Assembly (NCBI GenBank): GCA_030602615.1
Contig: JAUVZM010000016.1
Span: 1 to 43,674, forward strand
Source: a bacterium
GTDB taxonomy: Bacteria > Armatimonadota > Zipacnadia > Zipacnadales > Zipacnadaceae
Length of the DNA: 43,674 nucleotides
Direction: 5' to 3'
A model generated the notes under the pieces. That model saw only the letters and a program-made list of their open reading frames with translations, was not told where the DNA came from and searched no databases. Every line of letters starts with the position of its first letter. Within the stretch, counting starts at the first letter, position 1. Position numbers and translations under genes: made by a program. Below, one piece after another: positions 25,403-32,931 of this stretch.

Positions 25403-26395
25403 ATGGCAGAAGTGGGAATGACCACGACAATTCCTGTTGAGGTGATTCTGGCCGCCGGACAGACGCCGGTGGACCTGAACAATATCTTCATCACTGACCC
25501 CGATCCTGAAGCGCTGGTCCGGCAGGCCGAACGCGCCGGCTATCCGCGCAATACCTGCGGATGGATCAAGGGGCTCTACGCCACGGCCTTGCGCATGGGC
25601 ATTGAGCGCGTGGTCGCCGTCACGCAGGGCGACTGCGCCCAGACTCACGCTCTGATGGAAACGCTGCAGGCCGCCGGAGTCCAAATAATCCCCTTCGCCT
25701 ATCCGTACGATCGCGACCCTGTCCTGCTCGAGCAGCAACTGCGCCGGTTTATGGAGCACTTCGGCGTCGAGTGGGCCGAGTGCGAAGAGGTTCGCCAGCA
25801 ACTGGCGCCGACCCGCCGTCTGATAGCTAAGATAGACAAGCTAACCTGGCAGGAGGGAAATGTGAGTGGCGCGGAGAACCATTACTGGCAGGTGTGCTGT
25901 TCCGACTTCAACCGTGACGTCGCGACCTTTCACACCGAGGCCGAGCAGTTCTACCAGCAAGCTCGGGAGCAGCCCGGCACAGAGCCAGCCATCCGGCTGG
26001 GCTATATGGGCGTACCGCCCATCATTACTAATCTGTACGAGTTCATTGAAAGCCTGGGTGGTCAGGTCCTGTACAATGAGGTTCAGCGGCAGTTCACGAT
26101 GATTGAGGGGCTTGAAGATGACCTGCTGGGCCAGTACCGGAGTTATACCTATCCTTATGATGTCTTTGGACGCATTGAAGATGTCAGTCGGCAGATTACC
26201 CGGCGAGGCCTGGACGGCATAATTCATTATACACAGACCTTCTGTTTTCGGGAAATTGAAGATATGATCATCAAGCAGCGCCTGAACTGTCCGGTGCTGA
26301 CTATCCAGGGGGAACGACCCGGACCGCTGGATGCCCGCAATAAGCTGCGCATAGAGGCCTTTATCGAAACGCTGTACCTGCATAGCTCGAAATAG
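25403..26395 (+). CDS. 2-hydroxyacyl-CoA dehydratase-like protein (HgdB/BcrB family)
   Basis: Single protein of 330 aa with the fold of the D-component of 2-hydroxyacyl-CoA dehydratases and benzoyl-CoA reductase subunits, which carry a [4Fe-4S] cluster. Seen: VEVILAAGQTPVDL at the start (the family's PxEL/xxAAG block), T-C52-GWIKG, QGD-C78-AQTH, GYMGVPPIITNLYEFIESLGG, and HYTQTFCFREIEDMIIKQRL followed by NCPVLTIQGERPG. The three Cys fit cluster ligands. No second subunit and no HgdC-type ATPase activator is present, so it is unlikely to be a classic dehydratase; relatives of this single-subunit type are uncharacterised. ATG 25403 has AGGAAG upstream. It is the last gene of the pyk run. Confidence 0.78.
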   Translation: MAEVGMTTTIPVEVILAAGQTPVDLNNIFITDPDPEALVRQAERAGYPRNTCGWIKGLYATALRMGIERVVAVTQGDCAQTHALMETLQAAGVQIIPFAYPYDRDPVLLEQQLRRFMEHFGVEWAECEEVRQQLAPTRRLIAKIDKLTWQEGNVSGAENHYWQVCCSDFNRDVATFHTEAEQFYQQAREQPGTEPAIRLGYMGVPPIITNLYEFIESLGGQVLYNEVQRQFTMIEGLEDDLLGQYRSYTYPYDVFGRIEDVSRQITRRGLDGIIHYTQTFCFREIEDMIIKQRLNCPVLTIQGERPGPLDARNKLRIEAFIETLYLHSSK

Positions 26396-26442
26396 TATGA
26401 CCAATCAGTTAAGCATCACTATTCGACCAGATCACTGAAAGG

Positions 26443-27168
26443 ATGGTGGCACAGGTGAGACTTCGCACGCTTACGATTTCACTGGTAGTTGTCGCGACGG
26501 TGCTACTGGGCGTCAGCGCCTTCGCCCAGGACACTGGCAAGCTGGAGGGGACTGTCTACCTACGCAGTGGGCAGACGCTCAGCGGCGTGATCCGCATCGC
26601 TGAGTTGGGCGTGGTTCCCGGCTCGGGCATCGGCACCTTGCTGGGCGGGGGTGGTGCCTTCACCGTCGAAGTTGACGGTGCGGACCAGACGGTGCCGGCC
26701 TCTGACCTGAAAATGCTGGAGGCCAGTTGGGCCAATGTGGGTACTGAGCAGGATCCGAGATGGAAAATAGAGCAGATCACGCTCACTACCCAGGACGGGG
26801 AGAAGATCGTCGGTAAGCCAACCTGGCTGATTCACGCCAGCGAGGTGAGTATCGAGGGGCAGCCGGCGGTGCATGCCTTCCCGCTGGCCGGCACTGACTT
26901 TTCCCCGGACAACTTCATCAGCAAGATCGTGCTGGGAGAGCCTCTGCCCGAGGAAGTACCTCCCCCGGCTGAGGAGGCCCCACCGGCGGTTGAAGAAGCT
27001 CCTGCTATTGTGATTACGCCGCCGGAGGAGATCTCCCTGCCCCCACCGCTGGTTGCCACGGCTGAGGGCATCGCCATCCCCGCGGAGGCGGTAAGCTTCA
27101 CTATCACCTGCCCCGAGTGTGGCAAGAAGATCCGCATCACTATCAAGGCCGAGGTCGCCGAACAGTAG
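26443..27168 (+). CDS. Exported protein with Pro/Glu-rich linker and C-terminal CPEC motif
   Basis: Unrecognised protein of 241 aa. The N-terminus (RLRTLTISLVVVATVLLGVSAFA|QD) is a clear signal peptide. Residues about 28-150 form one beta-rich domain (LEGTVYLRSGQTLSGVIRIAELGV...), resembling small repeat domains that carry a tunable beta barrel. Residues 165-205 are a low-complexity linker of Pro, Glu and Ala. The last 30 residues read FTITCPECGKKIRI, a half zinc ribbon with only one CxxC, which would need a partner to bind metal. The start could be ATG 26443 or, better spaced from AAAGGA (26438-26443), GTG 26455. It stands alone between the pyk run and tyrS. The function is unknown. Confidence 0.72.
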   Translation: MVAQVRLRTLTISLVVVATVLLGVSAFAQDTGKLEGTVYLRSGQTLSGVIRIAELGVVPGSGIGTLLGGGGAFTVEVDGADQTVPASDLKMLEASWANVGTEQDPRWKIEQITLTTQDGEKIVGKPTWLIHASEVSIEGQPAVHAFPLAGTDFSPDNFISKIVLGEPLPEEVPPPAEEAPPAVEEAPAIVITPPEEISLPPPLVATAEGIAIPAEAVSFTITCPECGKKIRITIKAEVAEQ

Positions 27169-27220
27169 CGACCGTCAGCCTTCTGTTGGCAGCTACCAAT
27201 ATCTGAGTCAATATCAGCGC

Positions 27221-27259
27221 CAGGACAGGGCCATGCTGGTCCTGTTCGGGCCTGTCCTG
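27221..27259 (+). promoter_or_regulatory. Hairpin in the tyrS leader
   Basis: CAGGACAGG (27221-27229) pairs perfectly with CCTGTCCTG (27251-27259), 25 nt before the tyrS ATG. An internal alternative pairing (AGGAC with GTCCT) exists. There is no T-tract and no T-box core, so this may be a terminator of the gene upstream, a leader element or neither. Confidence 0.35.
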
Positions 27260-27284
27260 TGCCTATAGGGAGTCGCAGTAAACT

Positions 27285-28517
27285 ATGAAACCCGAGCAGC
27301 AACTCGAACTACTAACTCCACACCCCGCTAACGTGGTTACTGATGAGCAACTGCTGGAGAAACTGAGGCAGGGCCGGCCACTACGGATCAAATACGGCGC
27401 CGACCCCAGCGCGCCCGATTTGCACCTGGGCCACAGCATACCCCTGCGCAAGCTCAAACAGTTCCAGGAGCTGGGTCACCAAGTCATCTTTATCATCGGC
27501 GACTTTACCGGTCGGATCGGCGACCCCTCCGGCCGCACTAAGACCCGGCCAATACTCACCGACGAAGATATCCAGGCAAACGCTCAGACGTACGTAGAGC
27601 AGGTCGGCCAGATCCTGGACACCGACCGCTGCGAGATCGTCTACAACAGTTCCTGGTTTTCCGATATGACCACCACCGAGCTGCTCAATCTGGCCTCGCA
27701 GTACAGCGTCGCCCGCATGCTGGAGCGCGACGACTTCGCCCTGCGGCTGAAAAATGAGGTGTCCATTACCGTTCTGGAGCTGCTTTATCCGCTGATTCAG
27801 GCCTATGATTCGGTGGCCGTGGAGGCTGATGTCGAGCTGGGCGGCACCGATCAGCTTTTTAACTTCCTGGTCGGCCGCGATATTATGCGCTCCTACGGCC
27901 AGGAGCCCCAGGTAGTGATGACCCTTCCTCTGCTGGTGGGCACCGACGGTAAGCAGAAGATGAGCAAGTCGCTGGGCAACTACGTGGGCATCACCGAGCC
28001 GCCCGGCGAGATGTTCGGCAAGCTGATGTCCATTCCCGACAGGCTTGTCTTTGATTATGACAGATTGCTGCTTGACCCAGATAACAAGGTGGTGCCGACA
28101 CTACCCCCAAATGTCCCAGTGGACGGCATCTTCAAGTACATGGCCCAGAATCCACGCGACGTGAAGGCTGACCTGGCCGAGGCGGTCGTCGCGATGTATC
28201 ACTCACCAGAGGCTGCGACTCGCGCCCGCGAGGAGTTCGACCGGGTATTTGCCGCCGGCCAGCAGCCCTCAGAGATGCCCGAGATCGTCATTACCAACGC
28301 TGATCTGGAAGATGGCCGTATCTGGATCATTGACTTGATTATGCAGGCCGATTTCGGCAACAGCAACAGCCAAGCACGCAGCCTCGTCCGTCAGAACGCA
28401 GTATCAATCAATGACGAGGTAATAACTGACGAAATGGCCGAGGTTGAGGTAGCCAGCGGGGACGTACTGCGCGTGGGCCGGCGGCGGTTTGCCCGCATAC
28501 AGATACAGAGCCGGTAA
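27285..28517 (+). CDS. tyrS: Tyrosyl-tRNA synthetase
   Basis: Charges tRNA-Tyr with tyrosine. Class I enzyme of 410 aa. Seen: the HIGH-type motif H47-L-G-H50 in PDLHLGHSIPLRKL, ADVELGGTDQLFNFLVGRDIM for tyrosine and tRNA recognition, and K225-MSKS in KQKMSKSLGNYVGI. The C-terminal 60 residues (SLVRQNAVSINDEVITDEMAEVEVASGDVLRVGRRRFARI) form an S4 RNA-binding domain. The HLGH/KMSKS pattern and length are those of the TyrRS branch common in deep-branching bacteria. It is preceded by a hairpin-containing leader but no T-box. It converges on the small coiled-coil gene at 28538, only 20 nt away. Confidence 0.96.
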   Translation: MKPEQQLELLTPHPANVVTDEQLLEKLRQGRPLRIKYGADPSAPDLHLGHSIPLRKLKQFQELGHQVIFIIGDFTGRIGDPSGRTKTRPILTDEDIQANAQTYVEQVGQILDTDRCEIVYNSSWFSDMTTTELLNLASQYSVARMLERDDFALRLKNEVSITVLELLYPLIQAYDSVAVEADVELGGTDQLFNFLVGRDIMRSYGQEPQVVMTLPLLVGTDGKQKMSKSLGNYVGITEPPGEMFGKLMSIPDRLVFDYDRLLLDPDNKVVPTLPPNVPVDGIFKYMAQNPRDVKADLAEAVVAMYHSPEAATRAREEFDRVFAAGQQPSEMPEIVITNADLEDGRIWIIDLIMQADFGNSNSQARSLVRQNAVSINDEVITDEMAEVEVASGDVLRVGRRRFARIQIQSR

Positions 28518-28527
28518 AGACGACAAA

Positions 28528-28541
28528 CTGAGCATGCTCAG
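28528..28541. terminator. 14-bp perfect palindrome between convergent genes
   Basis: CTGAGCATGCTCAG covers the gap between tyrS (plus) and the coiled-coil gene (minus), overlapping the latter's stop. Read on the minus strand it is followed by TTTGTCGTCTTT, so it could end minus-strand transcription. The stem is short. Confidence 0.35.
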
Positions 28542-28828
28542 GCCCCGGCCGCCTCCCCGTGCTGCTGAACCTCCTCGCGCAGCTCTTCTATCTGTTCTTC
28601 GATCTCGTTGATGCGCTCCATGAGCACATTCAACTCTCGGGCGCTGATCTGGCGCATACAAGGTAGCTGTTGGGCGCGCCTGGTGATCTCTCGAAACTGC
28701 CGCTCCAGTTGGGTCTGTTCGCTTTCCAGGCTACTCAGCCGCGCCTGCAGCTTCATACAGTCAAACTGCTCAGTGGCACTGTCGGCCAGCGACTGCAATG
28801 CTTTCTTAGCCTCGCCCAGAATATCCAC
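28538..28828 (-). CDS. Small coiled-coil protein of unknown function
   Basis: Protein of 96 aa without recognised family. Residues 22-85 show heptad-like spacing of Leu, Ile and Met with many Glu, Gln and Arg (LQARLSSLESEQTQLERQFREI, LNVLMERINEIEEQIEELREE), predicting a two-helix coiled coil with a break at about residue 55 (QLPC). The start is GTG 28828, preceded by GGGAGG about 9 nt upstream, which supports a genuine gene. It lies 38 nt downstream of the exported aromatic-rich protein, in the same direction; the two could form one transcript. There is no signal peptide, so it is cytosolic. Confidence 0.65.
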   Translation of the reverse strand: MDILGEAKKALQSLADSATEQFDCMKLQARLSSLESEQTQLERQFREITRRAQQLPCMRQISARELNVLMERINEIEEQIEELREEVQQHGEAAGA

Positions 28829-28866
28829 GCCAGCTACCCTCCCTGGCAGCGATTCGCGCCCACCGC

Positions 28867-29271
28867 TTACCAGTATCTGGTGTTGTACTTCCGGTACGGC
28901 CAGCCCAGCACGTCCGCCCCGATGCTGGAGTTGTAGTGGAATGGCTTCTTGTACCAGTATTGACCGGGCAGCGGACGGAGCGTGTGAACTTTCTGCTTGT
29001 TGGGATTCAGAAAGCTCTCGTCTTTGTCCTTTTCGTCATCAGACCCAATCAGATACCACCACGGTGAGGTATGCCGGTACTCGAACAACGGATAGGCCGA
29101 GTTCTGGGCCGGTTTGTACTGATACCAGCCGACGCCCCTGTCCAGATGCTTGACTTCGCCGTCGAAGTACCCCCGGTAGTACAGTGTCCGCTGCGCCGCG
29201 GCCGGAAGCGAGGCTGCCACTATCACGGCGACGACCGTTGCGCCAACCACCCATCCAGTAGTAAGCTTCAT
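28867..29271 (-). CDS. Small exported protein rich in aromatic residues
   Basis: Protein of 134 aa without recognised family. MKLTTGWVVGATVVAVIVAASLPAAA|Q is a strong signal peptide. The mature part of about 107 residues is unusually rich in Tyr and Trp (YYRGYF, YQYKP, SPWWYL, QYWYKKPFHY, GWPYRKYNTRYW) and in Lys, Asp and Gly, with no Cys. The central part is very hydrophilic (SDDEKDKDESFLNPNKQKV). Such composition suits a surface or matrix component, but no function can be assigned. GGGGG lies upstream of the ATG. It is transcribed toward the coiled-coil gene. Confidence 0.65.
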   Translation of the reverse strand: MKLTTGWVVGATVVAVIVAASLPAAAQRTLYYRGYFDGEVKHLDRGVGWYQYKPAQNSAYPLFEYRHTSPWWYLIGSDDEKDKDESFLNPNKQKVHTLRPLPGQYWYKKPFHYNSSIGADVLGWPYRKYNTRYW

Positions 29272-29361
29272 GTTAATACCCCCTGCGCGACTGATTGCAC
29301 GCCGCTACACCTCATTAGACGTTCGAGAGCGCTGGGATGTTTCCTGCTGGGTCACAGATAG

Positions 29362-29859
29362 CTACTCGCCGGCAAGCTGCTGCCTGACGCGCTCGCGTAA
29401 ACCACCGACTTCGAGCAATTCGGCAGCGATGCCCGTAATCGGCGCGAAGCGATACTCCTCGCCGGTAGTGATGTTACGCACTACGCCCGCTTCCAGGCTC
29501 ACTTCCGCCTCGTCACCGTCACTGATGCCTGCCGCAGCCTCCGCACTCTCAATCAGCGGCAGGCCGATATTAAAGCTATTGCGATAGAAGATGCGGGCAA
29601 AGCTCTCGGCAATCACCCCCGCGATACCGGCTGCCTTGATAGCAATCGGGGCATGCTCGCGCGACGAGCCGCAGCCGAAGTTCTTCCCCGCCACCATCAC
29701 GTCCCCGCGCTCGACCTTGCTGAGAAAATCGCTGTCGATATCCTCCATACAGTGCCCGGCCAGCTCGTCGGGGTCAGTCATATTCAAATACCGCGCCGGA
29801 ATGATTACATCGGTGTCAATATGATCTCCGTACTTGTGCGCCTTGCCGTGGATTAGCAT
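29362..29859 (-). CDS. leuD: 3-isopropylmalate/citramalate dehydratase small subunit
   Basis: Small (swivel) subunit of the aconitase-family isomerase that converts 2-isopropylmalate to 3-isopropylmalate and, in the citramalate route, citramalate to beta-methylmalate. Seen: GDHIDTDVIIPARYLN near the N-terminus, GKNFGCGSSREHAP (catalytic-loop motif), AESFARIFYRNSFNIGLPL. At 165 aa it is the short archaeal/thermophilic type, which pairs with the 417-aa large subunit encoded at 30835. The spacing GAGGGAG-7 nt-ATG gives a firm start. Unusually, a toxin-antitoxin pair and a repeat region lie between it and leuC. Confidence 0.94.
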   Translation of the reverse strand: MLIHGKAHKYGDHIDTDVIIPARYLNMTDPDELAGHCMEDIDSDFLSKVERGDVMVAGKNFGCGSSREHAPIAIKAAGIAGVIAESFARIFYRNSFNIGLPLIESAEAAAGISDGDEAEVSLEAGVVRNITTGEEYRFAPITGIAAELLEVGGLRERVRQQLAGE

Positions 29860-29883
29860 CAGACATCTCCCTCTCGTCTCTCA

Positions 29884-30053
29884 GTAGGACAGGCGTCTCG
29901 CCTGTCAATAACCCTAAGTCGTTTCGCCTGTTGAGAACCGGTAGGAGCGACATTCCTGTCGCGACTGAACTGTACGGTTGGGCGGTGGCCCCGTGCCATG
30001 GCGAAGACTGCACATCAGGAAAGGCACCCAGACAGGCGAGACGCCTGTCCTAC
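29884..30053. repeat. Family of GTAGGA-headed palindromic repeats in the leuD-vapC gap
   Basis: A 22-bp unit at 29884-29905, GTAGGA followed by the hairpin ACAGGCG-TCT-CGCCTGT (sharing one A), recurs exactly in inverse orientation at 30032-30053, three bases after the vapC stop. Between them is a second unit with the same head but another hairpin, GTAGGA then GCGACA-TTCC-TGTCGC (29941-29962), and a degenerate copy around 29918-29932. Units of this form are known as dispersed short palindromic repeats in many environmental genomes. They are not a CRISPR array: they are irregularly spaced, with no spacers. Confidence 0.75.
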
Positions 30054-30055
30054 CG

Positions 30056-30451
30056 TCACGTCAGCACCGGCATCTCAGCGTATACCTTTACTTGCGGGTA
30101 GTCAAAGTGGCGGGTATTGTATGTGACCAGAGTGAGGTCATTCGCCAGAGCGGTGGCAGCAATGAACAAATCCGGAACTGACGGAGAGTATCCCGAAGCT
30201 CGATCAAAGCGTGCCAACTCCGCTGCCCGAAGCGCTATTTCATCGTCAATCCTCAGGTGCGTGAACTCGGCCAGGAACTCGGCCGTCACTTGCTCTTCGG
30301 ACTCGTGCCGACCCGCCCAGACTTCGAACACGGTGATCACCGAAGCGGCCAGCGGCTCACTGGCTTGTTGCCGAAGCTCGGCCAGTAGCTGGATAACCGG
30401 CTGGCGGCCGCGCAGCGCCCAGATGAGAACATCGGTGTCAACCAGGAACAC
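30056..30451 (-). CDS. vapC: PIN-domain ribonuclease toxin (VapC family)
   Basis: Toxin of a type II toxin-antitoxin pair, a metal-dependent endoribonuclease of 131 aa that usually cuts tRNA or rRNA. Acidic residues of the PIN active site are present: D5 in VDTDVLIW, E43 in VFEVWAG, D94 in PDLFIAATAL, and the C-terminal TYNTRHF motif. The ATG is 3 nt past the end of the vapB stop, so translation is probably coupled. The stop lies three bases from the inverted palindromic repeat. The insertion position between leuC and leuD suggests it was acquired. The gene is intact and the toxin should be active. Confidence 0.9.
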   Translation of the reverse strand: MFLVDTDVLIWALRGRQPVIQLLAELRQQASEPLAASVITVFEVWAGRHESEEQVTAEFLAEFTHLRIDDEIALRAAELARFDRASGYSPSVPDLFIAATALANDLTLVTYNTRHFDYPQVKVYAEMPVLT

Positions 30452-30454
30452 AGG

Positions 30455-30772
30455 CTACTCCTCGAGGCGCGCTGCGAGCTGCTGGTTGGTCCTTGCCCAC
30501 AGCTCTTCTCGCCAGCGCCGAAAATCTTCGGCAGACTTCAGCTCCGGGTGATGCTCATCCTGCCAGCCAGCGCCCGCGCTAAGCCGGCCCAGTAGCATCA
30601 AGAAGCGGGCGCGGCTGGCCTCTTCATCCCGCTCCGAATGGTCTTCGTCAAGCGAGGCTCGTGCTGCCTCCCGCAGCCACTCGCTGCGGGTGCGCCGCTC
30701 GCGAGCGGCTGCCTCATCAATCTGCGTCAGCAGGTCGCCCTGCAGACTAATATGTATCTTGTCAGTAGCCAC
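30455..30772 (-). CDS. vapB: Ribbon-helix-helix antitoxin (VapB/CopG-like)
   Basis: Antitoxin of 105 aa for the PIN toxin directly downstream. Residues about 5-45 (KIHISLQGDLLTQIDEAAARERRTRSEWLREAARASL) form a ribbon-helix-helix DNA-binding domain. The C-terminal half (charged, EDFRRWREELWARTNQQLAARLEE) should wrap the toxin. The frame begins at GTG 30781, but that codon abuts the Shine-Dalgarno sequence; GTG 30772 lies 8 nt after AAGGAGG (30787-30781) and is preferred. Its own near-consensus promoter lies upstream, and such antitoxins normally repress their promoter. The partner order antitoxin then toxin is standard. Confidence 0.86.
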   Translation of the reverse strand: MATDKIHISLQGDLLTQIDEAAARERRTRSEWLREAARASLDEDHSERDEEASRARFLMLLGRLSAGAGWQDEHHPELKSAEDFRRWREELWARTNQQLAARLEE

Positions 30773-30801
30773 CGGTGGCACCTCCTTGGGTCATAGTGGC
30801 T

Positions 30802-30830
30802 ATTATAGCTCCACTGACAGCAAATGTCAA
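30802..30830 (-). promoter_or_regulatory. Consensus sigma-70 promoter of vapBC
   Basis: On the minus strand TTGACA (30830-30825), a 17-nt spacer and TATAAT (30807-30802), both hexamers perfect. It sits between the leuC stop and vapB, so it would also drive leuD downstream if the repeats allow read-through. Confidence 0.82.
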
Positions 30831-30834
30831 GTGC

Positions 30835-32088
30835 CTACAACTCCCCCGGCCCGCAGATTTTGCCGGCGACTGCCGAGGCAGCGGCGACGGCCGGGCTGGA
30901 TAGATAGACCTCGCTCTCAGGGTGGCCCATGCGACCGACGAAGTTGCGATTGGTGGTGGCAATCGCTCGCTCGCCGGCAGCCAGGATGCCCATATGCCCG
31001 CCCAGACACGGCCCGCACGTCGGCGTAGATACCAGGCACCCCGCCTCCAGGAAAGTCTCCACCAGGCCCTCACGAGTTGCTGCCAGATGAATCTCCTGAC
31101 TACCGGGGATGATGATACAGCGCACGCCGTCGGCTACCTGGCGGCCCTCCAGAATCTGTGCCGCGATGCGCAGGTCCTCCAGCCGCCCGTTGGTGCAGGC
31201 GCCGATGACGGCCTGGTCAATGGGAATCTCCCCCACCTCAGAGATACCACAGGTATTTTCTGGCAGGTGCGGGAAGGCCACCTGCGGCTCGATATTGCCC
31301 GTATCCCACTCGTAGACCTGAGCATACTCAGCATCTTCATCGCTGCTGAATACCTCGAAGTCGCGCCTCGCACGTGACTCGACCCAGTTCATAGTCGTCT
31401 CGTCCGGCGCAATTATGCCATTTTTCGCACCGGCTTCGATGGCCATATTACAGATAGTGAAGCGGCCCGCCATCGGCAAATTCGCAATCACGGGCCCGGC
31501 AAACTCCATCGCCATATAACGGGCACCGTCCACGCCGATCTGGCCGATTGTGTACAGGATCAGGTCCTTGCCGCTGACCCACTCGTTAAGCTGGCCGGTG
31601 AAGATAAACTTGAGACTGGCCGGCACACGAAACCAGCACTCGCCCAGGGCCATTCCCGCCGCAAAGTCCGTGGAGCCGACGCCAGTAGCAAACGCGCCTA
31701 AAGCTCCGTAGGTGCAAGTGTGCGAGTCGGCGCCGATAACTACTTCTCCCGGCAAAACGAGGCCCTTGTCGGGCAGTATGATATGCTCGATTCCGCCGGT
31801 CTGAGCCTCATAGAAATGGGCCAGGCCCTGGGCGCGGGCGAAATCGCGCAGCAGCTTGACCTGCATCGCTGATTTGATGTCCTTGCAGGGCGTGAAATGG
31901 TCGGCAACCAGCACGACCCTCTCCGGGTCAAAGACCCGCCCGGCACCCATCTTCTCAAATTCTTCGATGGCAATAGGCGCGGTGATATCGTTGGCCATAA
32001 CCAGATCAAGCTTACAGGTAACAAACTCGCCGGGACGGACCTCATCACGCCCCGCCGCCCGCGCCAGGATTTTTTCTGTGATGGTCAT
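30835..32088 (-). CDS. leuC: 3-isopropylmalate/citramalate dehydratase large subunit
   Basis: Large subunit of the aconitase-family enzyme of leucine biosynthesis, holding the [4Fe-4S] cluster. At 417 aa it is the archaeal/homoaconitase-like short type. Seen: [13 protein letters not shown] at the start, the conserved [66 protein letters not shown] with cluster Cys, and [14 protein letters not shown] with the other two Cys. The N-terminus, GVGPTEN-type motifs and length match enzymes that can also act on citramalate. GAGGTG lies 5 nt before the ATG. It is transcribed away from cimA. The toxin-antitoxin genes follow. Confidence 0.95.
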   Translation of the reverse strand: MTITEKILARAAGRDEVRPGEFVTCKLDLVMANDITAPIAIEEFEKMGAGRVFDPERVVLVADHFTPCKDIKSAMQVKLLRDFARAQGLAHFYEAQTGGIEHIILPDKGLVLPGEVVIGADSHTCTYGALGAFATGVGSTDFAAGMALGECWFRVPASLKFIFTGQLNEWVSGKDLILYTIGQIGVDGARYMAMEFAGPVIANLPMAGRFTICNMAIEAGAKNGIIAPDETTMNWVESRARRDFEVFSSDEDAEYAQVYEWDTGNIEPQVAFPHLPENTCGISEVGEIPIDQAVIGACTNGRLEDLRIAAQILEGRQVADGVRCIIIPGSQEIHLAATREGLVETFLEAGCLVSTPTCGPCLGGHMGILAAGERAIATTNRNFVGRMGHPESEVYLSSPAVAAASAVAGKICGPGEL

Positions 32089-32388
32089 AGCTCACCTCGG
32101 GACGAAGGGAGATGTGCAGCGTCGGTCAATAAGCTTACAACAACGGACAGAGGAGGTCAATCTTACGCAGACGATGGGACGGGGGGAACGACAGGGGCGA
32201 CAACAGGTATTACGGCAGGGTAACGGCCAACGGCGACCTCACCCGCCGGCCCCTCTCCCTGCGGACGCGACAGGCATACAGGGGATTTCTGCCAAGGCAT
32301 CACTGGAAGCCAATTAGAGCCACGTCACGCTTCGCCTCCGTTCTGGCCGGGGCGGGCGGAACGCAAGAGGTAAGCACTTTTCCGCACT
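32089..32388. other. 300-bp gap between leuC and the DUF2726 gene
   Basis: The stretch should hold the leuC promoter, but I find no convincing TTGACA/TATAAT pair on the minus strand, and no tRNA, repeat or good open frame. It is GC-rich with a purine-rich run around 32145-32200. Nothing else is recognised. Confidence 0.5.
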
Positions 32389-32898
32389 CTATTTCTGAGC
32401 TAACGCCTCTCGAATCTCTGTGACTGAGTATCCGCGTTTCACTGAAAAGCGGAATGTCGGGATTCCGGTGAAGTCCATGACCTGATCAACAAACAGATCT
32501 CTTGCTTGACGCTCGGGCTTCTCATGAGTCCGATCATCCAACTCGACCACCGCTTTGACATCGAGTTGCTGTGGGTCGCAGAGCACGAAATCAATATGTT
32601 TGCTTCGGATCCTGTTGAAGGCAGACTGCCATTGCCCTCCACTCATCCCCTTTCTCACCTTCACGATGTCGGCCAGTCTGACTTTGGTCATTATCACCAA
32701 CTGCCCGTCCGTCGCCTGACTGAGCATGGCATAAAATGACCTTTCGGCGGGACTTAGGAAGGGAATCCTCTTCCGATAGTCCTCGGGACTGGCCCTCTTG
32801 CGTGTCGCCCGCAGTAGTTCCCTCAGTAGCTCGCCCAGGATCACAATAACGACGATTACGACGAACAATGGCCAGAGCTTGAAGAGTGTTGTTGTCAT
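32389..32898 (-). CDS. Membrane-anchored DUF2726 protein
   Basis: Protein of 169 aa. A single hydrophobic helix (LWPLFVVIVVIVILGELLREL) anchors the N-terminus, followed by a basic linker and the DUF2726 domain (PLSPAERSFYAMLSQATDGQLVIMTKVRLADIVKV...IDFVLCDPQQLDVKAVVELDDRTHEKPERQARD...DFTGIPTFRFSVKRGYSVTEIREAL). The domain is similar to a restriction-endonuclease-like core: D in HIDFVLCD, then V-V-E-L-D motif and a following helix resemble the PD-(D/E)xK pattern, here as D...ELD. Its role is unknown; many homologues sit beside DNA-metabolism genes. ATG 32898 is chosen; a GTG at 32913 lies in frame. It has a palindrome just upstream. Confidence 0.8.
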   Translation of the reverse strand: MTTTLFKLWPLFVVIVVIVILGELLRELLRATRKRASPEDYRKRIPFLSPAERSFYAMLSQATDGQLVIMTKVRLADIVKVRKGMSGGQWQSAFNRIRSKHIDFVLCDPQQLDVKAVVELDDRTHEKPERQARDLFVDQVMDFTGIPTFRFSVKRGYSVTEIREALAQK

Positions 32899-32917
32899 TT
32901 TGTATGATACCACTCCA

Positions 32918-32931
32918 CGACTGCGCAGTCG
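32918..32931. promoter_or_regulatory. 14-bp palindrome upstream of the DUF2726 gene
   Basis: CGACTGCGCAGTCG is a perfect palindrome 20 bp upstream of the chosen start; a third half-site GCGACTGC follows at 32936. It could be an operator of this gene; chance is possible. Confidence 0.35.

Noticed and set aside
27169-27284. T-box in front of tyrS
   Set aside because: The hairpin is present but there is no GGTACCGCG-type core and no T-tract terminator.
29884-30053. Possible CRISPR array
   Set aside because: Repeats are few, in opposite orientations and irregularly spaced, with no unique spacers of even length and no cas genes.
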